Source: Rhizoctonia solani
Lineage: Eukaryota; Basidiomycota; Agaricomycetes; Cantharellales; Ceratobasidiaceae
Direction: 5' to 3'
DNA length: 64,000 nt
Assembly: GCF_016906535.1 (NCBI RefSeq)
Contig: NC_057372.1
Coordinates: forward strand, 849,501-913,500
The notes under the pieces are model-generated. The model saw only the letters and a list, made by a program, of their open reading frames with translations. It was not told the DNA's origin and made no database searches. Below, piece after piece: positions 11,617-23,845 of this stretch; within the stretch, counting starts at the first letter, position 1; every line of letters starts with the position of its first letter. Both the position numbers and the translations under genes were made by a program.

Positions 11617-13082
11617 CGTTGGATGGTTGGAGAATGAGAGGCAAATTGAGGAATCCGACAAAAGCCTGATGCTTTAGGTGGGTGATTAGGTCTTATAAAC
11701 CTGGATGGGCCCAAAGAAATTATTCCACCCCCAGAGTCCGGTAGTGTAGTACGTGCCTTCCAATGAAAACCCCACCGAGGCGTTACCTGGACTGCAGACG
11801 CATACATTTGGTGCTTTTTCGGCGGCCTTGATTTTAACCAAACTGCCAGGAAGCTGTGTGTAATCGGAAAAGCTGGTATTCAAAATCCATAATTTTGAAC
11901 ATGAGCACGTGTCGGCGTCCCCACTTGAAGCGCGTGTATCATTGGGGCGGACGAGTCGGTGAGAACGGAACTCGGAGAAGACACGTATATCTCTTCCATC
12001 CGCGGTGATATCATGCGAAAAGGAGTATTTAACCCTTGTTGGTTTCATATTGATTGAAGAACTGGCTGCATAGGGACATTCTAAGACGTGTGAACTTGTG
12101 GAGTTTCCATGGTCGTTCCAGACGAAGCAGTCGATTTATCGGAAGTCTCGAGGGCACTCGGGTACCTTAATCCAGGAATGATAGGCGGTGGTTTTCACGC
12201 GCAAGTCTGTCAGAAGCGGACCATTAAGATGGACAGACATCATCATGTCATAAGTAGGGAAGCAATGAATACTGATGATTGTAAATAGGAGAAATGTACC
12301 CGATGCCCTTGTGCACAAAAAGATGTAACTGTTGCGCGCTCTTTTCAAAACCATAGGGATTTATCAACCGGAAAGTGGTAACTGAGCCTGGGTGGTGGTT
12401 GCTCGCGAAGGTGGTATTGTCATGTGACCTGGTACGAGTAATTGCTTGGTTCGAAACATGAAACATAGCCCAACTAATTCAAGTACCATAGTAGGCCTGT
12501 GTGTTAAACATCCAGTGTTATTACAGGTATCGTTCTCCGAAACAGATCATGATCGATTTTCAGCCACTTTATCAGTGTGCGCATGGTGTGACCCAAGTGT
12601 TCCCACCGCAGCCGGACTTGAGCTCATAACGCACTGTGGTCTAGCGCTATGATCTTTTCAGTCTATTCATCCCCGTATAGCTCTATTGTCACGCGAGATA
12701 CCGGCGCTATGGACTTTATACGCCGGCTTGTGCTGGCATTACTATTTCTATGGGTGACAATGGACTGCGCCTCCTGTTCTCACGCTTTCACGCTTAAACT
12801 GGCCGCCATGCGTTATGGAGCTGTTCCACTCCCTTGAGGCACTCTTGCCGAATATAGTGCAGCGGCGGCTGAGAAACAAGCAGAAAACTTGGTTATCTAC
12901 CCTACTCATTCACGATTTTGGTGAGATTGGACATGTCATTCGGCATCCCTGCGCCTCAAATCGTATTCTATATTAGTCTCACAACTGAGCCTAGCTTTGC
13001 TTTACATACCTACAGTGGCGTCCTTATCAGGATACTTCTGCGCCTCCCTCTCCAACGACTGGCTATCTGTTTTGAGTGAAGG
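11617..13082. other. Region between desaturase and DUF6533 gene, 1.47 kb
   Basis: Contains a possible minus-strand hypothetical gene (11686-12466, listed separately), the desaturase promoter on its left and the DUF6533 gene promoter on its right. Short plus-strand frames (12446-12652, 12649-12837) have no recognisable content. No repeats seen. Confidence 0.35.
11686..12466 (-). CDS. Possible hypothetical protein or gene remnant
   Basis: I do not recognise this gene. The clearest part is a 120-residue frame, 11686-12048, rich in Cys, Ser and aromatic residues (e.g. DADTCSCSKLWILN, NVCVCSPGNASVGF and YYTTGLWGWNNFFG near the end), which looks like a secreted-protein C-terminus. The same frame continues upstream as DCFVWNDHGNSTSSHVLEC, but is then separated by an in-frame TAA near 12138 from a further stretch (VHLNGPLLTDLRVKTTAYHS) preceded by a hydrophobic segment (FLLFTIISIHC). 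An intron or a sequence error could join them; I could not find a convincing splice model. Confidence 0.3.
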
Positions 13083-14922
13083 ATGGCTAACAACACCCTC
13101 GAAGCCGATGCACTTGCGCTAGGAAAACAATGGAGAGACACTTCGACATCTATCTACTGCGAGAGTAAGTGTACTTTATAGAAGTAAGCCCTACTAACTT
13201 CCCTTACTTAGTTGCTTCCCTTGCCTTCGTACTGTAAGCGAGTTTGAATAGTTCATTTTCACCCCTCTCATCTCATCCTCCGTAATTATTAGCTTCGATC
13301 ATGCCATAACAGTAGATCAGGAAGTGGAAAGGATATGGAAATCCCCTTGGTCTTTACCTAAGGTTTTGTTTTTGTTCGTAAGTCCGATTGCGCTGTGGAC
13401 AAGAGGATCTGTACTGAGGTAGGCCCTAGAATAGGTACACTGGTCCAATCTCATTACTGTGGGTTTTTGCTCTGTCACTCTTAGCCCTTCTTTACTTATT
13501 TACTACTTACCTAGGGTCAATACTACGAGTGAGGATCGACGCATTATGTTCTCCTTCATATTCTAACTCCTCGATACAGTTTTTACGAACTCCCCTCCAT
13601 ACTCAGTGTGAGTGTCTGCCACATACGAAGAGCCCGTGGCTAATAAACTAGAGTAGCTGCCAGAAATGGATTCATTTTGAGGGCGCGGCTGGGATTATAG
13701 CCAAAGCAGCTGCTGAAATGATTATGATATTCAGGTGAGCCATACGCAACGCCATTAGGGACTATATTGATACGAAGGGAAGGCTCTATGCACTATATCG
13801 TGGCAGTAGAATTATGCTTGTTTTGTTAGTATTGGGTTCCATGTGCAACCTCACGACAATGTAAGTTTCTATTGAAGGACTGCGTGCCGCCCTAACAAGG
13901 CGATACCTAGGTCGGTACTTATGCAACTGGGGCTTGGACGAATCACTATATATGAGCGCCCAGGGTAATTACGATGTATCAAATTCTGTATAATGTCCTA
14001 ACCATTCTTATTTAGCTCATGGTATAAAGGGTGTCATCCCGTAGGGCTTCCCCATTGGTTCTGGGGCTATTATATTTCACCCTTAGTACGTGTTTAGTGT
14101 TCCGTGTCCTTGTTTGTTCTAACAGCTTGCCTAATAGATATTCGAAACGTAGGTTGGTTCAACCACTGGCTGTATGCTTAACTCAGAATTCGCCCAGGAT
14201 ACTGTTATTTCTCACGCTATACAAGACAGTCGGACACATCCGCTCCAAAGTAACAAAAACGCCAGTGATTCAACTCTTTGTCCGTGATGGCGTAGCATAT
14301 TTCGCTATGTGAGTGCTACTCTTTGTAATTGCATACATGGGACTTGTCGCTGAATTATCTTTAGTATGTTTTGTACCCTCCTTTCAAATGCTTTGATATG
14401 GCTCCTTGCTCCTCCTGGATTGCTAGAAGCTGGAATTGGGTAATTACCTTGCAGTAGCTTGTTGACCACATGGTTTACTAATAATTGCTCACACCCTCTA
14501 GTTTCGCCATCGCCGTGCCTACAGTAATGGCCTCCCGGATCCTGCTTAATCTACGGGGCCTATCCGGAACGCCTGATTCATCAGAACTTAGCGCGGCCAC
14601 TAGGGAAGGCATACACCATCAAGCAATTCAGTATCAACATGGAGCTCCAATAGGAAGGCCACGCATCCAACCAACACTCACACAATGGACCGTAAGTGAA
14701 GACGAGACTATTATCGCCAGGATGCAAGAGGAACAAGTAGAGAAGCACGCACCCCGCCAAGGAACACTTCAGCAGGGAGACGACTCTCCGCGGTCATCAA
14801 TAGGAAAGGGCAAGGGAAGAGAGATGGACATTGAGATGAGCCCAGTATCATCAAGTGGTAGCAAAAGCCCTATTGCTCCAGTACTGCCTCATGACACATA
14901 TTTTGGACGATACGACTTCTGA
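13083..14922 (+). CDS. DUF6533-domain seven-TM membrane protein
   Basis: Typical Agaricomycete integral membrane protein of unknown function. The start MANNTLEADALAL is followed by small exons: one of about 22 bases (ASLAFVL), then the DUF6533 core FDHAITVDQEVERIWKSPWS, LFLFNRYTGPISLL, a Cys-containing exon CQKWIHFEGAAGIIAKAAAE, MIMIFRLYALYRGSRIML and, near the C-terminus, LFVRDGVAYF and ASRILLNLRGLSGT. The family pattern (acidic/aromatic first loop, RxYALY after TM4, SRxxLNLR after the last TM) is clear. A hydrophilic tail of about 110 residues follows, with GKGKGREMDIEM and a Ser-rich stretch. Many introns are present, and exon boundaries around 13490-13660 are uncertain. Ligand and role are unknown. 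Confidence 0.75.
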
Positions 14923-15165
14923 ATGATTCTACGCATCTTAGAACTTTTTACGAGCTTATTTTATTAGCTATTCATCACGACGATTGTACATGTACTGATT
15001 GAATTGTACTATATACCTAGTTATTGACTATGAGCATATACACTCTCAAATTTGTGCGTCGCATTTCTGAATATGCATTGATTCGGGTGTAACATGAACC
15101 GGATCATATATATATTAAACCTGATGAGAATGTGTGGAAATGCCGTAGCGAACCAAGATACCCCG

Positions 15166-16000
15166 TTAGGAAACAGAGCTGGCGCTAACTATCATATCTC
15201 TCCCATTTGCTCTCACGGAACGCCGTCCTGTATCGCGAGAAAGGGGCTTTCGCATGTCTGTAAACCAAAACCCGATTTAAGAAATACATTGAATATGTCG
15301 GAACGAAGCACGAACCGAATGCGTCCTCATCATCCTCATCATCTGGCAGCTGGCTAGTGTAGTACTTCTTGACTCGTCGGTATACGGAATACCCCATACC
15401 CTCATACATATTGATTGCGGTATGATTGCTGCATCGTACATAGAGATCCACAAAATAGCCTTTAGACACCGCAGAGAAGTAAGTTGTTGGTCAGAGATAA
15501 ATCAAATCTTGTTACCGTTGTGATGCTGATCAGATATTCGCTCCAAATAATCCATCATTCTTCTCGCAACTGATAAACGGCGGTATTCTGGGGCAACAGT
15601 AATGGCAGTGACATGACCATGCCACTCGATACCTATACCTTCTGCCTTTCCAATAACTATAGCAAGATCGCAGAGTGTTCAATGAATAACATCGTAGATA
15701 ACTACCGGCGAAGGACTCACCGTACCCCATCATCTTCCCAGAAGGTGAAATTTCTGCAGCACACAGTTCCGGCCATTTGGCAAGGTAAGACAAATAAAAG
15801 GAAATACTGTACTACTAGGCAAACTGGTTAAGAACGAACCAAGTACTAGGTGAAACATCCCACTGTTTCTGTCCAAACGTCCAAGTTACTGCCAGGGTGT
15901 ACGTGATCAATGCTCACCCATCCCATAGTGGATCCAAATTCTCTTACATATTGTTGAACTTGAATAAATCTGTGGCTCTAAAAGGGCGCAGTACACTCAT
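15166..16000 (-). CDS. NAA20: N-terminal acetyltransferase B catalytic subunit NAA20 (Nat3)
   Basis: Six exons (15948-16000, 15864-15888, 15721-15811, 15516-15656, 15316-15459, 15166-15257) sum to 546 bases and give an intact 181-residue protein. It has the NatB signature FNNINLDVWTETY, then FYLSYLAKWPE, the GNAT core EWHGHVTAITVAPEYRRLSV with acetyl-CoA-binding RRLSVAR (compare RRISLA in yeast Nat3), YFVDLYVRCSN, NMYEGMGYSVYRRV and the conserved C-terminal DAFDMRKPLSRD...RSVR. With NAA25 it acetylates nascent chains starting Met-Asp/Glu/Asn/Gln at the ribosome. Exon 2 is only 25 bases. The Pro of the commoner NLDP is Val here; yeast also differs at this site, so activity is expected. Confidence 0.93.
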
Positions 16001-16217
16001 GGCTGTACTATTAAACAAGGTTATAGGTGATATAAATAGCCTATTTTAGCTCTCGTTGGTGTAAGCTGGTTAAATTGAGCTCACACTACACCAAGAAGTG
16101 AAATGGTAAAATTAAGAATGCACCCATTTCCAATTACAAGATGTCATATACCACTTGGACAAACAAGCGCAATTAGTCTTATAACGAAGATACAGAGCAT
16201 TATACGTATCATCGCTT

Positions 16218-18493
16218 CTACGCATCTGTCACATCTTCTATATCTACATCGCCATCACTATCTACGTCAATAAATTCCTCCTCGGAACCATGTTCACTCC
16301 CAGAGTCTGTTTCGGCAGCTGCGACTCCCGAGCTTTGCGCGGCCCACAGCCCTACATCTGACATGCGTTCCAAGCTGCCGACGGAGGAGGATCCAATATG
16401 CATTTTGTTTTCACCATCTTTCTCCAGAGAAAACTGGTTTGGGTCTGACAGTCCGTCGACGGTGAGTGGAGAGCCCACAGTTGAAATTGTGGAGGTGGAG
16501 GGGGTTGTCTCTGGGCCACTCTCAGCCTGAGCTGATCTTTCGTCAACAGGTACAAGACCAGGATCTAACTCTGCCTTTCTAACTGCCCATGCATAGTGCC
16601 ACTGTGGCAAGGTCAGACAATTGACAAGCTACTTGCAAGTAGGCCCAAAGATATATAATGCTTACCTTGACGTACATATGTATGCTTAGTTCAGATAGCT
16701 CTGAAATCGATCGACTTAATTTACTGCCTCAACCATGCACTTCAACTTACCTCTGTCAGTGCCCGCGATAAACCGGTCAACGATTTCAGGAGCATATCCT
16801 TCGGAAATCAAGAGAGGTTTGAGAGCTCTGACGAAAGCCTGGTTCCAGTTGAATATCAAACAAGCGGTAACTACACACGAAGCTTGACACACCAACGAAT
16901 TCTGACGCATGAGTTCACCAATTATTTGGAGTTTGTTAGTTTCGGCAGTCGTCCGACCTATATCATTTATCAATACATTCGTGTGAAGCCGAACCTGGCG
17001 GCGATAGTTCATACCTCGTTCCCATGGTCCGATAGGGGTGAACAACTTTCCCCAGTCCTCGTCTTCAAATAGCGGGTTCTGACACAACCAATTGTAAAGG
17101 TTGACGTTGGCATCTACGTGTGAACCACGACCCTTCATAGTACTGAACGCCTCTGGGATAAACAGAAGCTCAAGCAACCATATACCCTTTCTTGTTATAT
17201 TTAAAAGTAACGCACCAAAAAGCATCCTCGCCATCCAACTTTTGTTTCGATCACCATCGCCGTAAGCAATCTCCTGAGGCTCCCTGTTGTACGACCATAA
17301 TTGCAAATCCCCTTCGATCACCAACAAAATACCACCTAACATATAAAAGTGCAGTCACAACACATTTAATGGACTTTATATGGTTTAGGACAATCTACGA
17401 ACCTGGTCGCAAGCAAAGTCCCATGTCGTTTATAAACTCTCGGAAATTAGTGACCTGAAATATTATTCGAACAGATTATATGCGGGGCTACTAAGTAGAT
17501 TTACCCCGTTGGCAGAACTGCGTGCATGAATCACATCGAACATTCCATGGTAATGCGACATCCCTAAATTGAACTAGCTGTGTTATTAATAATTATGTCC
17601 TCCCATAAGTGTACTCATCAGCTCTCACATCATCGAATTCAAACCTAAGCTCAGAGTTATTTTTCTAAATCCTATGCAGCATGATATTAAACCTACCGGC
17701 AGTTAGGTGGGGGAGGTCTATAGAAAGGCGAATATTTTAGCAAAAGTTACTTCGCGCCCAGGTTTGTACATGCCTTGAAGTGTTTGGTGCCAGATCAACT
17801 CCGACCACCTCTGCATGAGGGAACTCTAGCGCCATGGATATAGCCCTAATCGAGCCCATTAGGATCTACCAGAATAATAGACGAATAAACATACCAGTTT
17901 CCACCTCCACACCCTAATACGGCCCCAATAAAAGGACTCAATTGTTAGTAGTTTAACCTTGACTAAATGCTCTTCAACAAACCAAGATCTAATACCCTCC
18001 TGCGACTTCCGTCTGACGTTACATTGCTGGGATCCAACACAGCTCTGACTTTATTCACAACGTTGCGGTGAATTAGTCCATCGTTCATGAGCAAATGGAC
18101 GAGATGCTGTTTGTCGAGACGTGAGTATTCAAGTTCGTCTAGCGATGATTATGTCAGGGCCGAGCTCCGCCGATCGCGAGCCGAAGGGCAACCAAAATAC
18201 CTACCTGCTGGGAGGTAGTATAGTTCGTTTTGTGAGTTGAATATTCTCCCCTCCGCCTCGCGCAACATAGCAGATCCATCACGCGATGAGGAGAAGGAGA
18301 ACACAGAGGCAGCAGAATTTTGTTCAGTTGCCGCATCCACAGTCGATGCTTGAGCAAGTCAGATAATGTTACTTTACGCTCGCGTATGTGGACATACCAA
18401 CGTCAAAATCGTCGAGTTCAACTACAGAAAGCACAGCGCTTAAGTCGTCAGCAACTTTAATATGATACCTCGATACGTACTTCTCGAGCCCAT
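16218..18493 (-). CDS. SAM-dependent methyltransferase domain protein
   Basis: Class I methyltransferase of the type common in Agaricomycetes. After a short Ser-rich N-terminus (start MGSRIELDDFDVAST), the sequence NELYYLPADELEYSRLDKQH leads into motif I, VLDLGCGGGNWAISMALEFP. It continues with AEVVGVDLAP (acidic residue binding the SAM ribose), YHGMFDVIHARSSANGVTNF and CLRPGGILLVIEGDLQLW (motif IV region), a long helical region, MYVKWHYAWAVRKAELDP, and a low-complexity acidic tail of about 110 residues. At least nine introns; all splices I checked keep the frame. Such proteins resemble LaeA-like regulators and small-molecule methyltransferases, and the substrate cannot be inferred. No biosynthetic cluster surrounds it. 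Confidence 0.78.
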
Positions 18494-18883
18494 TGATTTC
18501 GTTGAATTACTGGAATATAAGAAGTAATAAACAGCTGCGCACGCTCCAGATATGTTGTGTCGATCCGCAGATCTGAGGTAATCGCTTTCAAAAGTTTCAG
18601 TACAATGGCTTTCAGGACCGGTAGAGACTCGTTATTGTTGCAATGAGATAATGACTCTTGTAGAAATTCCCGTACAGCCGGAAGATAAACTTAGAATTGG
18701 TAGGAAGAAGCAGGCCGATCAACCAGCTGTCAGGTCACAGCGCTTCCCAAACAGTGTTACATAATCATACAGTGTGTACAGCCAAAGTCGTCTCACAAAT
18801 CAGGCCAACTCCAATGTAACTCAAATTTCATTAGCACTAGCTAAGATGCGCGTGCTGCTGCTTCCCGGCCCTACCGAAATTAT
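18494..18883. other. Intergenic, 390 bp
   Basis: Between the methyltransferase start and the SCD6 stop. The minus-strand sequence upstream of 18493 could contain additional 5' exon(s) of the methyltransferase gene, but I could not support one. Nothing else seen. Confidence 0.3.
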
Positions 18884-20522
18884 TCAATTGATGCTCGCTT
18901 TGATTGTATACTTTGCACCCACCCTACCGTTACCTCCTCCACGACCACCTCCCCAGCGACGTCTTCCGCGCCCACCAGAGCCTCCTTGGAAGCCTCCAGC
19001 ACCTTGACTGCGAGGTATAGATGTTAATGTTAGTTCATTAACGCTACTTTAAATCTTCCCAAAGAGACATCCGTACCCAAAGCCATTGTTGAATCCCGCA
19101 CCAGCTCCCGTTTCACCAAATGTACTCAAGTTGCGGTTACGCTCTTCTTCCCGGCGCTGACGACCAAGGGCTCCGCGACCACGCCCACGTCCTATCAGCC
19201 ATGTTAGATAATGACACTCCTCCCTACCACTCCACGTACCCCTAACAGGATTGCCTCCTTCATTCTTAAGATTTGAATCGCTTGAAATATCATCGAAGAA
19301 GCTTCGCTGAGGATTGTAGAACTTGGCCCCCTTTTCTTTCTTGTCGCCTTCAACAGGGGCATCATCCTCACTCTCCGATTCGCTATCGCTCTCTGATTCG
19401 TTGGGCCGCAAGTTGGCCTTGTCAAATTTGGCATTCATGGCCTCAAAGTCAAAGTCTGTGTCCGGGACTTGAACTCGACCCGCGGTGTGTTGCGCCCCTC
19501 CACCACGACCACCCCGACGACCACCACGTCCCCCTTGTGGGGCGTTACTGGGAGCAGGCTGGCGCAATTCATCCATAGCACGTTCAACTTTTTCCAGCGT
19601 AGCCGACGCAGAGCGAACCGATGCATTCGGCCGAGTGGTACCACCAGGAGCATCCTGGTTTGCGATATCGCTCGATACTCCCCCGGCAGAGGGGACAGGG
19701 CGAACCGGCTGTGCTTGAGGTTGACCTTGAGTTGAGGGTTGGGACTGAGCATTTTCTTCTCCTGAAGCCCCTGCCAGTTGTGCTGGTTGCTGCTCATTGG
19801 GTTTTCCGGGCTGAGGCGGAGGTCCGTTTTGCGGTGGCGGCGGACCATTCATATACCGCTGCTGAGGGGGTTGAGGATAGCCGCCATGTGGGCCAGGAGG
19901 CGGTCCCATGCCTCGAGGGGGCCCAGCTTGAGGTCCGTGAGGTCCCATTGGCATCTGGCCATATCCTGGCTGAGGATATCCTCCGTACGGGCCAGGAGGT
20001 TGGGGTCCTGCCTACGAAAATACACGCGATCGCCCAGAGGGTCAGGCATTTAGTAAAACAATATGTAAGTCAACCTACACCTAACACAGCGGGATCTCTA
20101 AACAACCCTGCGGCCGGGGGTGTTGGGTCTATGGCAAGATCCTTGACTTCGGTTGCACGAAATACCACAGTCCCATAGGATGTGTCGGAGGGGGGAATGA
20201 ACTCTGCAGGAGGACGACGTGATTCCGTGCCCATTGATACAACTAAATAGTTCCAATGCATTTTAGTGCTTAAGAGTATCACAGATGTAATTTACTTACC
20301 ATCAGAGAGCTGGATTGTCGACTCGGCATGATTAATGCCCATGAGTATGCCTTTGTATCGAATGTCCGCAACGGACGTAAGCGATATACGCGCACTAAAC
20401 CCAGAGTTATTCAGCCCATCCAGGTGCGGATTGAATCATAGCAACGCGTATATAATCATAGTGCCGCTATGAATACCCAAGCAAGCGCGTACGTACCCAA
20501 TAAACGACTGTGGTTGGGCCAT
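18884..20522 (-). CDS. SCD6: SCD6/LSM14-family mRNA decapping and translation repressor
   Basis: P-body protein that binds eIF4G and represses translation. Exon 1 encodes MAQPQSFIG; exon 2 continues the LSm-like domain with ARISLTSVADIRYKGILMGI and ESTIQLSD; exon 3 adds SMGTESRRPPAEFIPP and VVFRATEVKDLAID. A long Pro/Gly/Gln-rich linker (about residues 110-240) is followed by the FDF box, DTDFDFEAMNAKFDKANL, an acidic Ser-Glu patch, the FFD-like box KFYNPQRSFFDDIS, the TFG-like box RNRNLSTFGETGAG, and RGG-rich stretches at the C-terminus ([25 protein letters not shown]). Domain order matches the family (LSm, FDF, FFD, TFG, RGG). The last intron uses donor GTACGG. RGG segments are likely methylation and eIF4G-binding sites (inferred from the yeast homologue). 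Confidence 0.88.
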
Positions 20523-20835
20523 CTTGGTGAGTATATATCGTCTATGCTATATCTGGTAATTATTCGGTGCGGCTGTTGCACGTATAAATCGATATTTCTC
20601 GATCGTTGAGGCAACGACGGTCGTCGAAGGAGATGAAGCGCAGAGGCGTGACCCTCACGTCTCCTAGGGTGGACCCTAATCACCAAAACTCGACGAATGC
20701 TCGAGAGACTCCCGACACCGCTCGCGTGCCAACACCAAATTTTTTGTTTTTAGACGAATCAAGATTGTCAGTAACGTAAATGTTGTGCTCTTGATAGTGA
20801 ATTCATACGCAAAGATCACAAGTTATAAATTATGG

Positions 20836-22305
20836 CTATGATCTATCTAAAGCTGACCCCCTGCTTCCCACCTTGATTCCAGAGCGACCAGCACTACCGT
20901 AACGCGCCTCACTGTCGCCCAATAATCCTGGGGTATATTTTGAATCATTTGAGCCCAATCCAGAAGAACTGGCGGATAATTCTAGTAACTTGAATTGATG
21001 TTCGGGCTTTTCTTGAGATGTAGTCGGATCATCGACTGGCAGACTGCTTGGAAAAGTAGTGGTTGGAAGCATAGAGTCGGTCACAGGCTGTCGTGTCAGA
21101 TATAACCTATGCATTGCGTTTTCAGCGGCCTAGGATGGCTCAGTTTGAGTACGCGCATACATCCAGCAATGTAATCAAAAATTTTCGCACCCTGTATTCC
21201 GCCATATCCAGGGAGCTACCAAATCCTTCACCGAGTTTATCCTCTCCTGAGAATACACCTACAATAAAGGTAGGTGAGTTGGACTCGCGACCTGATTCTT
21301 GTAACAGACTTTAAAATCATAGTTAGTCCCAAATGGTAAAATCTGTTTGGTCACGCCTACCGAGAGACTGGGGGCTCCCGCTGATATTTTCGAACAGTGT
21401 GGATCAAGGCCAACTTGGGATCGCTATATTTGAGCAAAGGTCGTATATCCAGTTCCCTTGAATACAGTATGAAAATCACACCAACTCGAGTCAGGAGCAA
21501 AGTACTAACCTACTTAGAAAGTGCGCGTGCACAAATTCTCTAGCCTTCTCAACCGAGGATCCATTGGCATGATACACGATACCGACAATAGCCCGTGCGA
21601 CTGATGCTAGTGCATCATCGTGGTAGATGGGTCTTTTTGTCAGAGCCCCTGGCTATGGAATATCAGTAAACCCACCCGCTGTCCAATTCAATGTATCCCG
21701 CAGCTTACCTTTCGCATCCACCGTACAAGAGGTGCCACACCCCATTCTTTTGCTATCATGGCCGACGTGGTTGGACCTACATATGCAGTTACGGTGGCCT
21801 TGACCACATTGGTAGGTAAATGCGGGTATGTAGTGACTATCCATTCCATCGCAAACAGCCCCATCAGCTGGTTCCCCAGAGCCGCCAATAGACCGTTATG
21901 CGCAGGTGGAGCTTCGTGAGGATAATGTCTCTGATGTAAATCAACGAACGAAGGATGAGTTACTATTTGAGCCAGGAGCGGGAGTGTAATAGTGTTGTCC
22001 GAATTTGCGTCCGAAGCAACTGAGAGACGAAGTCGAGCAGCAAGCGCAGATAGAGCGGAAGCAGGGGGAGGTTGCATAGATGCCCATAATTTGGCGTCGA
22101 ACGTCGCAGAGTCGGAGTTCGATGACAGGCCCTCTGGAGGAGGGAACGGTCGCGTGGGGACGAGAGATGGAGGTTTAGTCGTCACCCTCGGCGTCTTGTC
22201 TCTCCTTGCAGTAGCCGATACATGTAAGAATTGTTTAGAAGAAGTCGCGAACGAACTTCGACTGGCGATGTTGCGAGCTATGATAGTGATACTCGAAGGT
22301 TTCAT
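20836..22305 (-). CDS. MRPL3: Mitochondrial large-subunit ribosomal protein MRPL3 (mL44, RNase III-like)
   Basis: Begins with a basic, Ser-rich presequence ([19 protein letters not shown]) typical of mitochondrial import. An RNase III-like domain follows ([75 protein letters not shown]), then a dsRNA-binding-like part ([56 protein letters not shown]). Catalytic acidic residues of true RNase III are not evident, as expected for mL44. A Ser/Gly-rich C-terminal tail ends at 20836. All splices checked are in frame, e.g. [11 protein letters not shown] across the intron near 21690. Structural protein of the 54S subunit near the polypeptide exit. Confidence 0.88.
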
Positions 22306-22776
22306 TTGTCGAGAGAAGGTGCCCCAATACTGAGAACGTAGTGTAAAACTTTTTCGGGAATATTTCAGATACTTGATATAACGGTTTCTTACTAATTACT
22401 TACTAGGTTACAAGCAACCTACCAAATCCTTCTTTTTCTTTCGCAACTTTTGCCGGCGGTCAGGACGAGTGCACAATTTACCAGGCGCTGGGCGGTTATC
22501 TAATGTCGAAGATCGCCATCACGTGCGATATGTTGATAAAGAGTTAATCCGGGGTTGTTAATGTTATTGAACCAAGTGGGTGGGTGTAGCAAACATATTA
22601 CTGTACTAGTATGGAATGAACAAAGCAAAGCAAGACACTACAGCGGTGTGTCTTGTCTCACGGATGAAAGTATACGAAACAAACAACGAACCAAGAAGAG
22701 AACAAAAAACAATCCAAAAAGTCAGGGAATACAGTATGAATATATAGGCCAGACAATCAGTTTGCTCGACTAATAA
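22306..22776. other. Intergenic, 471 bp
   Basis: Holds the MRPL3 promoter and the 3' end of the first HMG-box gene. Nothing else recognised. Confidence 0.35.
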
Positions 22777-23845
22777 CTATTTCTTCGACTTCTTCTTGTC
22801 CTTGACACTGCTGGGGGGCTTGGTCGCCTTGACGGGCGGTGGTGGTGGAGCAACGGGAGTGTCATCGGATTCCTCTGACACAGATGATGCTGCATCCGAA
22901 TCCTCCTCGGATTCGACTGCACGAGCAGGAGCAGTAGCCTGAACAATAATAAATAAGTATAGGAGAGAATCATAAAATACCATGCGTACTGTGGGTTTGG
23001 ACTTCTTGGCAGGAGGATTTTCCTCTTCTTCTTCCTCCTCTTCTTCCTCGTCCTCTTCTTCTTCATCACCTTCTGGTGTGGGAGCTGCAGACCCAGGAGT
23101 AGCCTAGCATTCCATCACATATGAGTTCAGGGAGGGGCGTAAGTGTATTATTATGTGCTCACAGCAGCATGTCCATTCAAGGACCCCTTATAATCAATGA
23201 CCGCACGGTTGTACTTGGCCATGTTGGTATCGGCAACATTTTGGTATGCCTTCTTCTGGTCTTCACCCAGCGAAGCCCATGCCTCAGACCTTACCAAGTA
23301 ACTCTGTGTCGGGCTCAGTTGCAGTCCATTGTAGTACATGAATCAACTCACCCTTGTAAGGCAAACCCGGGTGCTTTCGACGCAATTCATCCCGAATATC
23401 ATTCTGAAACATGATGTATGATGTCGCCGGACGCTTGGGAGCATTCGGGTCCTTGACGCGCTTTCCTTCCTTGGGCACACGGCCTCGCTTCTTGCCAACG
23501 ACAACTGCAAACATAATAAGCATCGGGCGGTTGGGAGCTTGGGGGAAAGTCTACTCACCGGTCGGCTGTGGCGCACTAACAGTACCGGGGAATAGCTGCG
23601 CAATAGAGTGCGCAAACGAATCTGCAAGGGTAGCTGCTTGCCTCATATTGGCAGATACTTCTGCCAGCTTGTCCACGAGCTACAGAGCACAAGGTTAGCA
23701 TTGTGTATGGGAAGACTGCTCAGACAAATCGAGGTCTAATGCGTAGCTCAAAAGTTGAGGGGTATGGAGAAATGGCGTGGGCGTCGAGATGAACATGACG
23801 TACCGCTTGGCCGTCCTTTGCACTAAGACCAGGGTGATCTGCCAT
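22777..23845 (-). CDS. HMG-box protein with acidic tail (paralogue A)
   Basis: Small chromatin-type HMG protein. Exon 1: MADHPGLSAKDGQA. Exon 2 encodes a helical LVDKLAEVSANMRQAATLAD segment. The HMG box starts with basic KKRGRVPKEGKRVKDPNAPK, then RPATSYIMFQNDIRDELRRK, SEAWASLGEDQKKAYQNVAD and MAKYNRAVIDYKGS. A long Asp/Glu run (about 20 acidic residues near 23030-23075) and a Ser/Pro/Lys-rich tail ending DKKKSKK follow. Box plus acidic tail resembles Nhp6/HMGB-like proteins. Within the box, near 23288, the frame requires one missing base (YKELLGKV|SEAW), one of the window's recurrent one-base losses. It shares its exon-2 segment with the upstream neighbour, marking a tandem pair. Confidence 0.8.

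Noticed and set aside
15450..16000. NAA20 appeared frameshifted or truncated between the first exon and the acetyltransferase core
   Set aside because: A 25-nt exon (15864-15888) encoding NLDVWTET plus a splice at TAGTAG|TACAGT restores a single 181-residue frame with exact codon arithmetic.
19469..20178. Plus-strand frames of up to 185 residues opposite SCD6
   Set aside because: They mirror the low-complexity Pro/Gly/Gln linker of SCD6 and have no independent support.
21650..21720. Apparent frameshift in MRPL3 after MRK
   Set aside because: Using the acceptor CCATAG instead of the later CAG joins MRK to PGALTKRP in frame.
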